Assembly (NCBI GenBank): GCA_001600635.1
Contig: BCKL01000017.1
Coordinates: 142,003-206,002 of the forward strand
From: Leucosporidium creatinivorum
Taxonomy: Eukaryota > Basidiomycota > Microbotryomycetes > Leucosporidiales > Leucosporidiaceae
Length of the DNA: 64,000 bases
Direction of reading: 5' to 3'
Shown: positions 43,014-53,430 of the stretch, one piece after another
Layout of the letters: each line of letters starts with the position of its first letter
Position numbering within the stretch: position 1 is the stretch's first letter
The notes under the pieces: generated by a model
What the model was told of the DNA's origin: nothing
Databases searched by the model: none
What the model saw: only the letters and a program-made list of their open reading frames with translations
Position numbers and translations under genes: made by a program

Positions 43014-44425
43014 ATGTCGGAGCTCAACGACTACACGCTACGACCCGACCAGCGAGGTGGGCCCCTCGAAGGTCCCGCCGAGCCTGCCGAACAGCTCGAG
43101 ACGGGCGACAGCGCCGGGAAGGGCTGTCAGGTGAGCTTCGAGGGTCTGTCTCGGCTTCAAACTGCTTGCTACCCTTGTCTGTCTACAGCACTGCTTCACT
43201 GGGGCCGTCCTTCCCGGAGACCCTCGCGGCGAGATGAGGGAGCTGGCTTCGCTCCAGGCCTACTTCACCTCGCGAAAGGTGGTCGGCGAGGAGCAAACAG
43301 GGTCGAAGAAGGTTATCGTGATGTGAGTGTTGCACTTGTTCGAGTTCGTGCTGAGCGCAGGCAGTCAGAGCTGATGGTATCCTTCTCCTCTCGGCGATTC
43401 TCAACCTCATCGGTCAGAGCCGCCGACGCCTTCGGACTCGGCATTCCCAATCCCAAGATCATCGCCGACCGTCTCGCTGAGGCTACTGGCTACGACGTCT
43501 GGGTTCCCGACTTGCTCGAGGGTGAGAAGGCTCGACCGAGCTGATTCGGCGTACCCTGTCCCGCCGAGCTTACCTCTTCTGCTCTCAGGCGACTACGCTC
43601 CAATGAACAAGCTCTACTTGATCGACAAGCCTATCAAGGACAAGTCGCTGCTCGAGCGCGCTACCATCTGGACCAAGCTCATCTACTCGCAGCTTCGCTT
43701 TGTCGGCCCAACCTTCTTCCTGCGGCATAGGAGAGCCGTACTGCTTCCTTTGGCCACCAGAGCGAGTCTAGGTCGAATCCTGCTCTCATTCTCCCCCTGA
43801 CCGAATCGATTCAACAGTTCTGCACCGCCCTCAAGAAAGAAGAAGAAGTGGACCGAATCGGCATGGTCGGGTAGCTTGCTCTTCCGTCGTCTGACCCGCT
43901 GGCCAGCCCTTTGCTCACACGCTACCCCGTATAGATACTGCCTCGGAGGCGAAGTCTCCACCTGCCTCGCAGGCGCCGAGCCGGTCGACAGTCTCACCGT
44001 CGTCGACGTCGCCGTCACGGCTCATCCAGCTTTCGTCACCGTCGCTGACTTTGGAAGGATTCACGTACCTTTCGCTTTGATCTGTGCCCAGGGTGAGTGG
44101 CTCGCTCGCTCAGAGTCTAGACGCCGGAGTCGAGATATCGCTAACCCTTCGCACGCCTGCAGAGGACTTCACATTTGACCCGATTCGAGAACGAGCCATC
44201 AAGGCAATCAATAAACTCGAGAAAGCGCACGCCGTCTTTCCCGAGCATCCCAACACCGTGCATGGTGAGCAAAGTCGCGGGAGCTGGGCGTCCTCGAGCT
44301 CCCCTCGCTGACCTTTTTCTCCATGAGGCTTTGCCGCTCGCTCGGATCTCAGCGACCCCGCAAGCAAGGAGCAGTTTGAAAAGGCTCTTGCTGAGACTGT
44401 AGGATGGCTCAAAGCCCATCTCTGA
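43014..44425 (+). CDS. Dienelactone hydrolase family protein
   Basis: Alpha/beta hydrolase of the DLH family. Exons read HCFTGAVLPGDPRGEM, DAFGLGIPNPKIIADRL, YDVWVPDLLEGDYAPMNKL, RIGMVGYCLGGEVS with the nucleophile Cys in GYCLGG, VTAHPAFVTVADF, ALICAQ with the expected acidic residue following, and NTVHGFAARSDLSDP with the catalytic His. About eight exons. One intron falls inside the Gly codon just before the nucleophile elbow, and the join of the mid-gene intron (about 43736-43817) is inferred. Stop 44423-44425. Fungal members include carboxymethylenebutenolidase-like enzymes of aromatic breakdown and many general hydrolases. Confidence 0.9.
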
Positions 44426-44591
44426 GCTCTCGGGTCAGGCGGAGGCGAGTTCGGCTAAGGCAATTGGAAGTTGGAGACGGCTGTTGATGCAGGATGGATG
44501 GTTGATAATGCTACAAATGCTAGTGGGGACATATCTAGTAATTCTCATCTGTTCTAATCGTCTCGTAATCTATGTACCTCGTCCTCTGGAA

Positions 44592-46683
44592 TCACTCGTC
44601 GCGAACCCAAGCCATCACCGTCTTGAACGAGGAGCCGTGACCCATCATCGACTCGCCGTGCTTCTGCTTGGCGAAGATCTTGAGGCCCGATGTGTCGTCT
44701 AGTCCCTCAGCCGCGAGGTAGGCCGAGATACGAGGTGTGTCGACGATGGCGTCGCGCTCGGAGAGGAAGACCGAAGCCTTCGAGGCGTCGCCGACGTTGG
44801 GGATGTCGGCGGGGCGGAGGAGAGATGAGATCCAGTCAAAGTTGCGCTGTAGGGTGTTGGCGACTCCCAGCTCGCGAGCGACGAAGTAGCGCATCAGGAG
44901 CTGCATCGGTGACTTGGCGGCGGCGTAGAGGAAATTGTAGGGGAGGGCAGGCTCCCAGAGTGCTGTTGCGGGAGGAGGGAGTCAGCCTGATATCACGCAG
45001 CAGGGAAGGAGAGGGGACGAAGAGAAAGACCGCACCAAAACACACTGGGTCGACAAGGCAAGACCTCTCGACGAGCTCGGGCGCCGCCTTGAGAAGCCAG
45101 CCGTGGACGATGGTGCCGTTGGAGTGAGAGAGGACCGTGACGCCGCTGTTGTCGAAGCCTCGAGCCTGAAGGATCGGAAGACGTCAAACGTAGCTCGAAA
45201 GTAGGCGAGGCAAGTACAAACCTTGGACATGGTGATCAGGCTGGCCGAGGACTCGTCCGCGCCGGGCGGGGTGAGGTAGCGAGGGTTGAAGATGCTCATG
45301 GACAAATGAGGCTGTACGAGGATGGCGATCGGGCGGTTCTTGTACGCCTCGTCCTTGGCGAATCGGTTGAGGATGGGAGCGTCTGCGAAGGCGAGGGAGC
45401 CGAGGTCAGCATGCGAAGCACATCAAGAGAGGGCGCGAGTTAAAGCGAAAGAGCGAAAGAAGAAAAGACTCACACTGCACGGGACCAACACCGAGGCCAT
45501 GCAAGAAGACGAGAGGTCGCTTGCCCTCCTCGCAGCTGCGCTCCGCCGACCAGTCCTTCGGCGTTCGGATGAAGTACTTCAGGCCGCCGTAGACCTGCTC
45601 CTCGAAGCCCCAGGTACGAAGCTTGTGGCGGTAGATCTGCTGGGCGATCCAGATGAGGCCGTAGAGGGCGAGTGGGCGCGAGAGGACTCGGACGGGGTCG
45701 AGAGTGAGGCGAATGACGCCAACGTCCTCGACGTTGCGCTCGGGAAGTTTGGTACCAGAGCGAGCCTCCCAGAGGTCAACTGATCGCTCCACCGTCTCCA
45801 GCTTGTCGCGGCCGATATCGTCATCGCGGGGTAGCGAGAGGACGTCGACCTCCCGCGACTCGCGCTCCTCGACGATTTCCTCGTACGGCACGCCGTAGAG
45901 AGACGACGACATCCAGTGGAGGAGATGTTGGCGAGTGAGGGAAGAGAAGGGAGCGCCGTGGAACCAGTGTCGAGACGTCTCGCGGAAGTCGACGGCGCGA
46001 GGGTCGTCGGCTTGGAGGTCGAGGAAGTTGTACGTCGTGGGCGCCGACTTGACGCCGTTATCGGTCGAATCGGTGCTGTAGCCAGAGTCGATGGACGTTG
46101 TCTTGGACCGTTGACGAAGGGGTGACTCGGCGACCGAGCCTCGACTGTCGGCGCAGTTGTCAGCTTCTGCTCGCCTCACTGCAGGCCTCATACTCACCGA
46201 GAAGATGGAGCTGAGCTGGCTGAATCCGAGGTATCGCCCATGTTAGACTCGAAGACGGATTTGACTACATCGCGAATGCGCTTCGAATCCTTCGGGACGG
46301 CTGCTCCAGGACGCTTGCGCTGCACCGAGATGGCAAGACCATGGTAGACGAGGCCAAAGATGGTCTCGATAGCGAAGTAGGTGAGGGCGGCGTAATGCAG
46401 GCGAGATGATGGGGGCGAAGGGATGCCATGACGAGCGAGCGAAGGGAGAAGTGCTGTTGCGGACCAGAGGACGTAGATGTAGGCGAATCTGAGCACGATG
46501 GGGAAGGTCAGCTACCTAGCTCCCTCTCACGCCACAGCCCCGAGCTACTCACGGCGTAACTCCAGCAAAAGCTGCAATTGCGCCGAGCACAATGCCTCCT
46601 CGAATCCTCGACCGAAGTGACCGCCTGAACGGCTTGGGCGAGCTGTCCGGGAAGGCGAACGGTGAATCGTTGGTGTTGGACAT
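44592..46683 (-). CDS. Membrane-anchored alpha/beta hydrolase (lipase-like)
   Basis: The N-terminal exons contain two hydrophobic segments (GGIVLGAIAAFAGVTP to FAYIYVLWSATALLPSL, and YAALTYFAIETIFGLVYHGL). A polar Ser-rich linker and the hydrolase domain follow: PLVFLHGLGVGPVQ (oxyanion loop), IAILVQPHLSMSIF, and the nucleophile elbow VLSHSNGTIVHGW (Ser-His-Ser-Asn-Gly, first Gly replaced by Ser). The acid region is SVFLSERDAIVDTPR and the catalytic His lies in KQKHGESMMG, near the end. About six exons. Start 46683 (MSNTNDSPF), stop 44592-44594. Probably an endomembrane or lipid-droplet esterase; substrate unknown. Confidence 0.88.
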
Positions 46684-47491
46684 GGCTGCAGGAGGGAGAG
46701 AGGTGGAAGGGGCACGATGGGGTCGTTAGACGGCGACGTAGGCTGCCCTTAGCTTGTGTGGGCTGAGAGGTCGGGCGACGGGTGCTGCATTTTCGAGCTG
46801 GTCAGAAGGGCGAATTAAGTTCGACTACTGCGCTTTTCATTATACACCTCCAGCTCACCTTCCCTGTCGAGCCTGACACGCTGCAGATCAAGCACCTCGT
46901 TTCGCTCGAGCTGGCTTCAACTTCCTCGCCTCGCCTCCACCTTGTGTAGCCTAATTTCGCCAACATTCTGACTCCCTACGAAAACCTCCCTTGCTCCCTC
47001 AGAAAAAAGGAGCGATGGGTCGACCGTTTGACCATGACGAGGCGGAGGAGGACGAAAGAGAAAAGCGGAGCTCCTCGAAGTGGTGCAAAGTGTCGAAGGG
47101 CGCAGGAGGGGAGTGATGCAGCTACCAACGGTAGTTACGAGGAAGTTGTATAAAGATATCGTATGCGAGAGAGTAGTTACTGCTCGTTCGCTACGGTGAG
47201 ATAGAGCCGCGAGACGAATGCCTGAGCTTCGGCGCCGAGCTCAGAGAGGCTGGCCAGTCGTTAGCTAGCTGCCTTCCGATACGCTGCCTTGGGAGTGAGG
47301 CAGTAAGAAAGTGATTCTCCCAGTTTCGACAGCGGACTTCTCAAGGAGGCCTGAGCAGCGGAAGAAGGAAAGCCGAAGTAGGGGGTCAGCCAGAGGCAAC
47401 TAGCGACCGCAGGACTTCGCCTTGCAAGGGAAGCAGCTCGGGGACAGTACGATAGATATATTGTGATGTCCAAGGCCAAATCTGGCGTCCT
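46684..47491. promoter_or_regulatory. Intergenic, hydrolase promoter to IR2 right arm
   Basis: 808 bp. The hydrolase upstream region. From about 47490 to 47261 a minus-strand frame continues out of the IR2 repeat (TPDLALDITIYLSY and on) as an unassigned 80-codon open frame. Confidence 0.35.
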
Positions 47492-48092
47492 GCAGAGCGA
47501 GCGCAGACGGAAAGCCTGCATCTCGGCGCTGGGAGGGGTTCGGAGCTGCCTGGCTCGGAGTGGGGGCTTAGCGGGTCTTCAATGTCGAAGTCGAGGGCGA
47601 TGGGTGTCACAAGCGTCAACACTACCGAAACCTACACTTGACCACCACCCCTTCGCCTGCATCTTCCTCGACTTAGTCAGAAGCTGGGCAGCGGCGGCTC
47701 GGCGGAGGGGCAAGGGTAGGGGGAGGGGCGCATCTGCAGCTACGAAGGGAGATCAGATCGGCTGCAGTGCAACAAGTTACATGTACTTCTACACAAATAC
47801 AAATCTTGACCACCCTGAGTCAAGCAAAAAGGCGGAGGCCCGTCGGAACAGAAGAAAACGGTTCGGCGAGGCCTCGGGCAAAAAGCGAACCCCAAAGGAC
47901 CTTACGGCGCTTCCAGGCTCTATGTGTAGCGTCTTCAGGTTTCGATCCTGAGACCTTTGGGTATCGTATGAGCCCAACGAGCTGCCGACTGCTCCAAGAC
48001 GCTGACCAGTAGACTAGTTGGCCTTCTGTTTCGTGCGAGAATCTGCCCTCCCTCGCTCGTACATGTACCCCAACACGTTTGAGCAAAAGCGC
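47492..48092 (-). repeat. IR2 right arm (about 600-bp inverted repeat)
   Basis: Reverse-complement copy of 40392-40993 about 6.5 kb away. It contains the second initiator tRNA-Met and the same short coding-like piece, here with one base fewer after DIEDP. Divergence is concentrated in one tract (about 47765-47830), where both arms differ completely in 65 bp. Confidence 0.92.
47927..48003 (-). tRNA. Initiator tRNA-Met (CAT), second copy with the same 4-nt insertion
   Basis: Identical over its 77 nt to the copy at 40481-40557: same perfect acceptor stem, ATCGAAA T-loop and CTCATACGATA anticodon loop. A T-run (47884-47880 on this strand) lies about 43 nt downstream, as for the other copy, so the transcription unit was duplicated with its flank. 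Confidence 0.85.
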
Positions 48093-49547
48093 GATTTCTC
48101 ACCTTGGTCCACTACAATCCCCACTGCTCTCAACACCCAGCGCACTGCCCTGAATCACTCTACAGCAGCGTTTTCCTCGGCATGAGTCAAGCTGGCCCCT
48201 GCACCGCTACCCACCTGAGGCGACATCTCACTGGTCTCCTGCACCACTCCAGCGGCAAGGACTGGCTCCAAACTACGTTAGGAGAGTACTCCATCGTAGG
48301 CAGGGCACTTCGAGAGCACCCGGATGCGCGACTCGGCGATGGCGAACGAGCGCCGAGCCCCTGGCGAGACCGGTTGAGCCACTTGAGGCGACTCAAAAGG
48401 CTGTGTACAGCTTGTACCAGGTTCGAAGGTACTCCCACGTCAATTGTAGCAGTGTTGGAAGCTTCCGCTCATCACAGATGCTTTCTCACGCTCCCCCTTC
48501 ATCGCCGAGCTTCCGACCGAGAGTGGCCTTATAAGGAAAGAAGCAGCTGAGCTGGAGCTGGAACGCTTCAAGAGCTCGAATTGACGCGGAAAAGGCACTT
48601 GATGATCTTACAGTACCTCCCTTGGCCCTGGTTCGGCGCTGCAGCTGTGGCGACAAGCTTGCCGCGCTATCGCCGAGATCTCGCTGCGCCTGGCGTCCAC
48701 CTTATGAGGGGAAGTGCAATCTTATGCTCAAGAGCAGAGTCAACACCTCGTGATAGCGATGGCCACAGCTGTCGCAGAAGGCTGCAAATTCCTCTCCGAA
48801 TCCTCGAACGTTGCGACGGCGGCTCGGCGAGCGAGAGACGAAGGACGGCAGCTCATCAACGACGAGTGTTGTGACCCAGCGCGGATCTGTCGAATGCGAG
48901 AGCAATGTCAGGCGAAGGCTCGGCACATCAACCGCCAGTCTTCACACCTCCCTCCCAACAATCAGGCTCATTCGGCGCTCGACTTTCGAACCTGACGCGA
49001 CCCTGGGCAGCTCCAAGTCTACCGTCCTCGCTCTCTCTGTGATCTGGGGGACTCGTGAGATGTACCTCGACCCTTCCATCAACTTGTAGCACTCCAAGCC
49101 AACGTACCAGCTCCGAGCTCGGCGCGCCGGAACCCAGCTCGGCGCTGCTCGTCATCTCTGCTTCTTCTTGGTCTTGCCTCGATCCAGAGCTCCTTCGAAA
49201 CGAGCTACAGACCCGCGATACACCCTTCCTCTACCGAGCGTGACGCAACGCGAGAGCAGTCTCACCCCGAACAGCTCAAGCTTGGCGCTCGGATCTTGGC
49301 TCCGCCTGAGCAGGCAGCACGCTAGCCAGCTCAACTCGCTACACAGCAGAGCAGGAGCCTAGCCGACACATCCACCCAGACCGAGACAAGAGCAGCCCTC
49401 GACCGAAACTAACCTCCAACAGCTGCACGAGAACAGCGAAGGTGGGCCCCGCGGCTTCAAATCCCAGCTCTTGGCTCAATCGCTCGGGGGAGATTACCAA
49501 GGCGAGTCGAACCACAGCTTGCTCTCTTACCACTCATCGAGAATAGC
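48093..49547. other. 1.45-kb stretch without a confident gene
   Basis: Several short plus-strand frames (for example 48714-48995, 93 codons) have balanced amino-acid composition but no recognised domain. No multi-exon model could be joined convincingly. TCGGCG/CGCCGA hexamers recur. It may be a decayed gene or a long upstream region of the membrane protein gene at 49548. Confidence 0.4.
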
Positions 49548-50677
49548 ATGCTGCACCCAACTATCCTCGCAGCGGCTCTCCTGCTACCTCAACTCATTCG
49601 CACTTCACCTCTCCCCGCCGTCACCCCGCTCGTCCGGCTCGTCGCTCGACAAGCAGTGGAGACGGCAACGGAGCTTGCAGACACGACGGAGCCAGCTACA
49701 GCGACCGACTCGAGCATCACTAGCGATTCTACCCAGCGACCTTGGCGAGGACCTTCGTCGTTCAGAGGGCACCAGCAGGACAACGAAGGCTCGCCTATGC
49801 TCAGCGCTGTCACCATCGGACTCATCTCTGCGGTCGTAGCGGCTCTACTGCTCTGCCGGTGAGTACCCTCACACCTCACCGAGCCGACGACACCCTCGCC
49901 GAAGCCATCGCCGAATCTCGAAAGCTGACTTTCCACTTCATCAACAGCCTCTACTACGTCCTTCGATACTACCCATTATCCCTACGCGCCTTCTTCGTCC
50001 CTCCCAGCGGGATCAACTTTGGCTGCGTTCGAATCGACCCAGCCAAGCCTCACCCGCCGACTGGCCCTCCCCCCGCCTACTCTCGCGGCAGCCGAGTCGC
50101 TCGTCAGCGCCGAGGAGTACAAGTTGACGGACCCGACGTCGGCGAGGGAGGAGTAAGGGTCGGCCAGCGCGACGAGGACGACGCCTGGGATGGAGACGAG
50201 AGGGCCGGCGCCGAAGCTCCACCCAGATACGCCCTCGACCTCGACCTGCCGGGCTACAACTACCGCAACAGCAGCGCCGCACAAGCCGGATTGGAAGCGG
50301 AGCAGCGGAGGAGAGAGGAGGAGGGATTGCCTAGCGCACAGGCGTACGAAGCGGCCACGAGGGTCAGGAGGGCTCGGCCGAGCCGAACCAATTCGATGCA
50401 GGCGCCAAGTGTGGAGCCGATGGAGATGCAGGAGAGGGGAAGAGAAGCCCCGGACACCACCAGACGACACTCGACGGCAGGATCGACCAGCAGCGGCGGC
50501 TCGGCATCGTCCTCGGCGACGAAGGTCGAGGATCTCGAGGTCGCCGAGGAGACTAGGAAGGACGAGTCGAAGCCGGAGGAGGAGCGGATAGAGGATACTG
50601 GAGCCGGAGGGGATCTGGGCGAGATGGAGATGACCTCGAGGACGTGCGAGGAAATGTCGGCTCGGAGGTCGGATTGA
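49548..50677 (+). CDS. Single-pass membrane protein with two PPxY motifs
   Basis: Signal peptide at residues 1-20 (LHPTILAAALLLPQLI), a Thr/Ala-rich luminal stretch of about 60 residues, and one transmembrane helix (VTIGLISAVVAALLLCR) interrupted at its end by the only intron (about 49860-49947). The cytoplasmic tail is about 240 residues, acidic and Arg-rich. The tail contains PPAY and PPRY, the PPxY form recognised by WW domains of Rsp5/NEDD4 ligases, plus many Lys and Ser. Start 49548, stop 50675-50677. No enzymatic domain; I do not recognise an orthologue. The topology and the Rsp5-adaptor idea are inference. Confidence 0.8.
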
Positions 50678-50903
50678 GCTCGGAGATGAGTTGTAGCACT
50701 CGATGATAGCCTATGTTGTAGCTTGTGAATAGCCTCCGTTGGATTGTATACTGTTTGAGACGTCTGCAGGCTATGTAGAGCTCTTGCAAGCACCTGCACG
50801 ATATCAAGGTCGCCTCATGCGAAGCTCCGCCAAAAACTGCCCAATCGCGCTTGGGCTCTCTCCTCATCTTTCCTCGACTTCCCACTCGACACTCGTCAGC
50901 AGG

Positions 50904-53344
50904 ATGGCACCTGTACAGAAGCAGAAACAGCGGGCACCTCTCTCCAACGAACCTCTCACCAAGCGCCTGCACGTCTCTGGCCTCGCACCCACCATCAAAG
51001 CCAAGGACCTCGTCGACCGCTTCTCGAGCTTTGGCGAGATTGTAGGAGGCGAAGCAGGAGTGCAAGGGCTCGGAACCGACGCCAACGGCACGCTCATAGC
51101 TCTGCACCTCAGTACGAGGGCTGAAGCTGATTTGCGCTTTGCCTCGCAGGTTTCCCCAAGACTTACGCTTTCCTCACTATCGAGTCGACCGAGGTCAAGC
51201 TGAACAAGTGTAGGTCTGTGGCTACTCGAAACCTCTGGGCCTGGCTGACGAGCTCTCTACAGGTACCTCCATGCTTTCCGGCGCTCTGTGGAAGGGACAC
51301 AAGCTTCGCATTGCTCCTGCTCGCGAGGACTACCAGACTCGGTCAGTACACCTACTGAGCACCTACCGAGCTGTATCTTACATTCCTTGCCCTGCAGCTT
51401 GACCGCCGAGCGAGCTGCTGCCGAAGCCGAAGCCCTCAAGCCCGTCGCAGCCAAGAAGCGCAAGCGCAACCCCGACGCCGAGATTGGTTACAAGTCGAAG
51501 CATTTCGAGCTCGTGACTGCTGAGAATGTCAAGAAGCACCGAGTACGTCCTCTGCAGCTCCTCTTCGCTGGACAGTGCTAACATTGGCCGCTTCGCAGGG
51601 ATGGACCCTCGACCCTACTCCCGTCCCCGCTCCCATCTTCCCCATCGTCGCTCGCCCTTCGCACCCTCTCCCCGACGTTCCTCGCGCTGCTGCTACGAGC
51701 TGGACTCGCGGAGCCACGAACAAGGCCAAGGCATCAAAGGCGGCACGAGCAGCTCTTCGCACCGGCGCTCCCATGATCAACACTCTCACTCGCGCTCGTC
51801 GTGTACGGATCGACCCGCGCAAGTGGGGTCGCAAGAAGGTCATCTTCGAAGACGGCAAGACTGGATGGGTCGCCGAGTCGATGGCAGGGACGTGGGAGTG
51901 CGAGGACGAGATTCTCGGCGAAGGCCAGGATGCCCGCGTGCGATGGGTCTTCAAGGCGAAGGATGGCAGCGTGAGGAGGTCCGAGGTCGTACCCTTGCAG
52001 AGGAGCGTGCCCCACACCGACCGCTTCACCGCGCTGCTGGAAAGCCTCAACCGCCCCGCGCCCCAGGCCGAGCCAACCGCCGAGGAGCCGATTCTCGAGG
52101 AGATGAAGGTCGTCAAGCTGCTGGACGACTACGACGACGAGGATGCACCTACCCGGAAGCGCGTCAAGTCGGCTTCCCCTCCTCCCTACATTCCCTCCGC
52201 CCCTCGCACACTTCTCTACAACGAGGAGGATACGTTCGCCCTGCACGAGTCGACCCAGGCCGCTGACGAGCTCGCTGCATCGAGGAAGAGGGAGAAGGAT
52301 GCGCAGCTCAAGGTGCTGCAGGCTCTTCTCGCCGCTGAGAAGGTTGCTGCCGAGGCTGCGGCTGCCGAAGCCGAGGAGGAGCTGGTCGAGGAGGTCGCTG
52401 CTGAAGCTATAGCTGTCCGAGCATTGCCCAAGGTGGAGGGATTCGCCGATGAGGATGACGATGACCTCGAGGATATCCTGCGACTTCGTGGAGGAGCTGC
52501 AGAGGCGGACGAGGAGGACGTTAGCGACGACGACGACGACAAGGAGGAGGAGGTCCTGAGGCTGCGAGGTGGAGCTGCCGACGAGGACTCGAGTGACGAG
52601 AGCTCGGACGAGGACGACAAAATGGACGCCGAGGAGGAAGCACCGAAGGCCAAGACGACGCTCTCAATGGGCACGCTCAAGGACATGTTCAAGCCTCAAG
52701 AGGCTGATGGTGTGTCTGCTGCTCGGCACCGACGCTTCTCGAGATTCTTCACTGACCCTCCCTCACCTCTACAGCCGGCTTCTCCCTCCTCTCCGGTCTC
52801 GACCTCGAGCTCGAGCCGCTCGAGCGCACCCCTTCCCCTCCTCCCGCGCCCGTCCACCGCTTCACTGCTGGTCCCTCCGCCATCCAGTCCTCCAAGCCAT
52901 TCGTCCCTCCTTCCGCTCTCGGCCGCTCAAACCGCGCCTGGGTCGGCACTGGCGCCATCACCCCCTTCTTTGCCTTCCCGAGCGGCGCTTTCGAAGACCG
53001 CGAGGGTGGAGTCGTCGTGGCTGAGGCTCAAAAGCTCGGTATGGACGAGGCGGCTGGCGCTGCTCTGAGGGAGCAGAGCAGCAAGACGCTTGCAGCCTCT
53101 GCTGGGACTTTCTGGAGGAGTGAGACGACGTGAGTTGCTCGATGCCTTTTAGATCGGTCCAGAGCTGACCTTCTCCCTTTGCAGCGAGGAGATTGAGGCT
53201 CAGCATCAGAAGCTGCGAGAGTCGCTTCGTGGTGTCTCGAGGAAGCGCCATCGCGAGGCGGCAAAGCGGGAGCGGAAGAAGGGTGCTGCCAAGAGGGCGA
53301 CTGGTGGAGGAGGAGCTGCTGTAGCTGGACCCGAGGAGGCGTAG
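50904..53344 (+). CDS. Nop8-like nucleolar RRM protein (60S biogenesis)
   Basis: An N-terminal RRM is spread over several short exons: RLHVSGLAPTIKAKDLVDRF, TYAFLTIESTEVKLNK, ALWKGHKLRIAPAREDY. These are followed by a basic KKRKRNPDAEIGYKSKHF segment and ENVKKHRGWTLDPTPVP. The middle is Glu/Asp-rich and contains two LRLRGG hexapeptides (near 52485 and 52559). The C-terminus has FWRSETT|EEIEAQ and a Lys/Arg-rich end RKRHREAAKRERKKG. Seven exons; stop 53342-53344. RRM plus this trailing motif order resembles fungal Nop8, needed for 27S pre-rRNA processing; the assignment is by pattern memory, so the name is tentative. Confidence 0.75.
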
Positions 53345-53430
53345 AGCGTAGGGCTGTCATTTACAAGCTCGCTTTTCATTGCTCGAGACTGATCGACGTG
53401 AGAGCAGCGCACTGCTTCAATACAAGATCT

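Noticed and set aside
52480-52580. Ubiquitin-like gene because of LRLRGG
   Set aside because: No ubiquitin fold precedes either hexapeptide; both lie in acidic low-complexity sequence of the Nop8-like protein.
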